From: JAPPHA01 sp964291635
Lineage (GTDB): Bacteria > Pseudomonadota > Alphaproteobacteria > Rhodobacterales > Rhodobacteraceae
DNA: 64,000 nucleotides
Direction: 5' to 3'
Assembly (NCBI GenBank): GCA_964291635.2
Contig: OZ219905.1
Coordinates: 434,001-498,000, forward strand
Both the position numbers and the translations under genes were made by a program. A model generated the notes under the pieces. It saw nothing but the letters and a program-made list of their open reading frames with translations. It was not told where the DNA came from and ran no database searches. Below, piece by piece: positions 62,531 through 64,000 of the stretch; the first letter of the stretch is position 1; each line of letters opens with the position of its first letter.

Positions 62531-63943
62531 TCATAAGGTTTTCGTCAGAACGACAGGTTCGCAATACTCGTTCTCTGAATGCAAGCGCCTGCACGCCTTG
62601 TTTGCTTCCGTTTCACTGAGATTGTTAAAGCTCGCCCTGAAACGTTTGCTTCCCTCGTGGGAAACCAATTCGACCATCCGGTCCACGGAAGACCCGGATT
62701 TCGGGATTCTCAGGGCAACTGCCAAGAGATGCTTGTCAGCTTCGTAGGAATTCCAGAAATACCCGACGACCACGCTCCAGTTGCGCGGCCCGCTGTCATC
62801 TGCACGGACAATCAGCCGCGACTGGCGATAGTCTTCCTTTACCCGATCAGGCGTCGGTGGAGGAAATCCGATGACCACGGTCGTCAGCGCGACCGGCGAT
62901 GGTTCCGGACTGACGACTTCCACGTCGGCCGCGCCCTGGGCCTCGACCGCTTCGACCGATTCGAGCACTGCGACCTGAACGGCATCATCGATTTCCTCGG
63001 TCCCGGTTTGTGCGGCAAATTGACGCAACAACCGCTCCGGTCGCGACGGAGGCAACAGTCCCCCGAGACCGTCGGCAAGCATGACTCCGGCTTCCCCGTT
63101 CCAGATTATGCCTGGCAATGGCTTGACCTCGGCGTGTTGGGGAGACCGGTCAAATCCCATGTGAAGGAGCTCCGCAACGCGGTCGTCGCGGCGTTTCGCG
63201 GACTTGCCTCCAAATACGGTCGCGATGACACGCTTCTGACCGCGATGAGCTGACGCAACGAGGTTGAATCCCGCCGCCCGTGTATATCCGGTCTTGATTC
63301 CATCGGTTCCTGTGAACGACGTCAACAGCCTGCGATTCGTATTCCTGATCGTGGCGACGCCGGCATCAACGGTTCTCCGGGAGAAAAGGTGGTAATATTC
63401 AGGGAAATCATAAATGATCCTGCGTCCGAGGGTGGTCATGTCCCGGGCGGTCGACAGATGTCCGTTCTGGGTCAAGCCATGGGCATTCTTGAAAACCGTC
63501 TTGCTCATGCCCATCTGCTTGGCCGTCGCCGTCATCCTGCGGGCGAAAGCCGCTTCACTGCCGGAAATCGCCTCGCCCAAGGCAGTTGCGGCGTCGTTGG
63601 CCGACCTGATTGCCGCAGCCCGGATCAAGTACCGGATCGATATCCTTTGCCCGGCTCTCAGCCCGAGTTTGGACGGTGGTTCACTCGCCGCGTGGCGCGA
63701 AATCCTGACCTTGGTGTCCAGGCCAATCTCACCGCCTTCAACTGCCTGAAACGTTACGTACAGCGTCATCATCTTGGTGAGGGAAGCAGGATGCAACCGG
63801 GTGTCGGCGTTCCTGGAATGCAAGACCTTTCCGGTTCGCGCGTCCATTACCATTGCCGCGTATGGTGCGGCTCCGGCAGTCAATACCGAAAGAATCAAAA
63901 GAAATGCGGCGGTTGCCGCCACACGAGTCATCGACCTCATCAA
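62531..63943 (-). CDS. D-alanyl-D-alanine carboxypeptidase with SPOR domain
   Basis: 470 residues. Signal peptide (about 1-25); peptidase S11 domain with PASLTKMMTLY (S-x-x-K, about 53), IRSANDAATAL (S-x-N, about 114) and DGIKTGYTRAAG (K-T-G, about 219). The C-terminal SPOR repeat (about 395-465, WSVVVGYFWNSYEADKHLLA and the paired Cys) binds denuded peptidoglycan at the division site. Trims cell-wall pentapeptides in the periplasm. Converges on rpmE. Confidence 0.95.
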   Translation of the reverse strand: MMRSMTRVAATAAFLLILSVLTAGAAPYAAMVMDARTGKVLHSRNADTRLHPASLTKMMTLYVTFQAVEGGEIGLDTKVRISRHAASEPPSKLGLRAGQRISIRYLIRAAAIRSANDAATALGEAISGSEAAFARRMTATAKQMGMSKTVFKNAHGLTQNGHLSTARDMTTLGRRIIYDFPEYYHLFSRRTVDAGVATIRNTNRRLLTSFTGTDGIKTGYTRAAGFNLVASAHRGQKRVIATVFGGKSAKRRDDRVAELLHMGFDRSPQHAEVKPLPGIIWNGEAGVMLADGLGGLLPPSRPERLLRQFAAQTGTEEIDDAVQVAVLESVEAVEAQGAADVEVVSPEPSPVALTTVVIGFPPPTPDRVKEDYRQSRLIVRADDSGPRNWSVVVGYFWNSYEADKHLLAVALRIPKSGSSVDRMVELVSHEGSKRFRASFNNLSETEANKACRRLHSENEYCEPVVLTKTL

Positions 63944-64000
63944 AAAATGCTCACTTGCCTTGAACTGCCCATTTGATTTCGCCGTTTGCCACGGTCTTGG

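Noticed and set aside
1..64000. UGA as a sense codon (Trp)
   Set aside because: UGA occurs inside HipA, the serine recombinase and the dead oxidase, but intact housekeeping genes such as DUF58, rimM and nth end at UGA with normal C-termini.
1..64000. CRISPR array, rRNA or tRNA genes, prophage
   Set aside because: No regularly spaced repeats, no rRNA-like or cloverleaf sequence noticed, no phage structural or packaging genes. Short tRNAs could be missed by eye.

Overview
The window looks like a chromosomal segment of a GC-rich alphaproteobacterium, probably near Rhodospirillales. The grounds are gene order: a split F-type ATP synthase with a stand-alone F0 operon (atpI-atpB-atpE-atpF'-atpF, 52.7-55.4 kb), and the block ffh, acetyltransferase, chorismate mutase, rpsP, rimM, trmD, rplS, rpmE (57.4-62.3 kb). 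The taxonomic guess is inference. UGA is a normal stop here. I saw no rRNA, tRNA, CRISPR or prophage.

Layout. 0-3.1 kb: minus-strand BatA/VWA-like protein (runs off the left edge), DUF58 and MoxR ATPase, with a divergent DUF1285 gene. 4-7 kb: DNA polymerase I and a small zinc-binding protein. 7.2-10.2 kb: a translationally coupled cassette of a broken secreted ricin-type lectin, a Tat-exported multicopper oxidase, a small membrane protein and a DedA protein. 11-11.5 kb: RelB with a decayed RelE. 12.1-14.5 kb: a GST and a sulfatase/phosphonate-monoesterase-like enzyme. 14.9-20.2 kb: a peptide/opine-type ABC transporter operon (two permeases, two ATPases) headed by a phytanoyl-CoA-dioxygenase-like oxygenase. 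20.4-32 kb: an accessory region with an IS1634-family element, a HigBA-like module with a frameshifted toxin, transposase, serine recombinase and HsdR remnants, and the transporter's probable solute-binding protein gene, broken by an IS4-like element at codon 4 and by a 190-bp tandem duplication. 29.7-34 kb: a second PhyH oxygenase, a second lectin copy (intact, beside a dead multicopper oxidase remnant) and a Gfo/Idh/MocA oxidoreductase.

34.5-40.2 kb is a nested structure: a brnTA toxin-antitoxin locus whose antitoxin gene is split by an IS (10-bp target duplication), whose transposase gene is in turn split by a recombinase-in-trio (RIT) element with 24-bp perfect inverted repeats. 40.3-47.6 kb holds HIT hydrolase, PfkB/adenosine kinase, endonuclease III, Ada-like methyltransferase, katG and divergent oxyR. 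48.2-50.8 kb holds a dead duplicate of the methyltransferase and a hipBA module whose hipA has an in-frame UGA. 51-52.7 kb: Lrp regulator coupled to a truncated hydantoinase gene, then an OmpA-like lipoprotein. The rest is housekeeping, ending with a D,D-carboxypeptidase.

The most striking signals are (i) four different type II toxin-antitoxin loci in which every toxin gene is damaged while three antitoxins are intact, (ii) two duplicated cassettes (lectin-multicopper oxidase and ada-hipA) in which each copy keeps the gene the other has lost, and (iii) exact reconstruction of two or three sequential insertions. Together they suggest a genome undergoing mobile-element expansion and gene decay, as in recently host-restricted or small-population lineages; that last step is inference.
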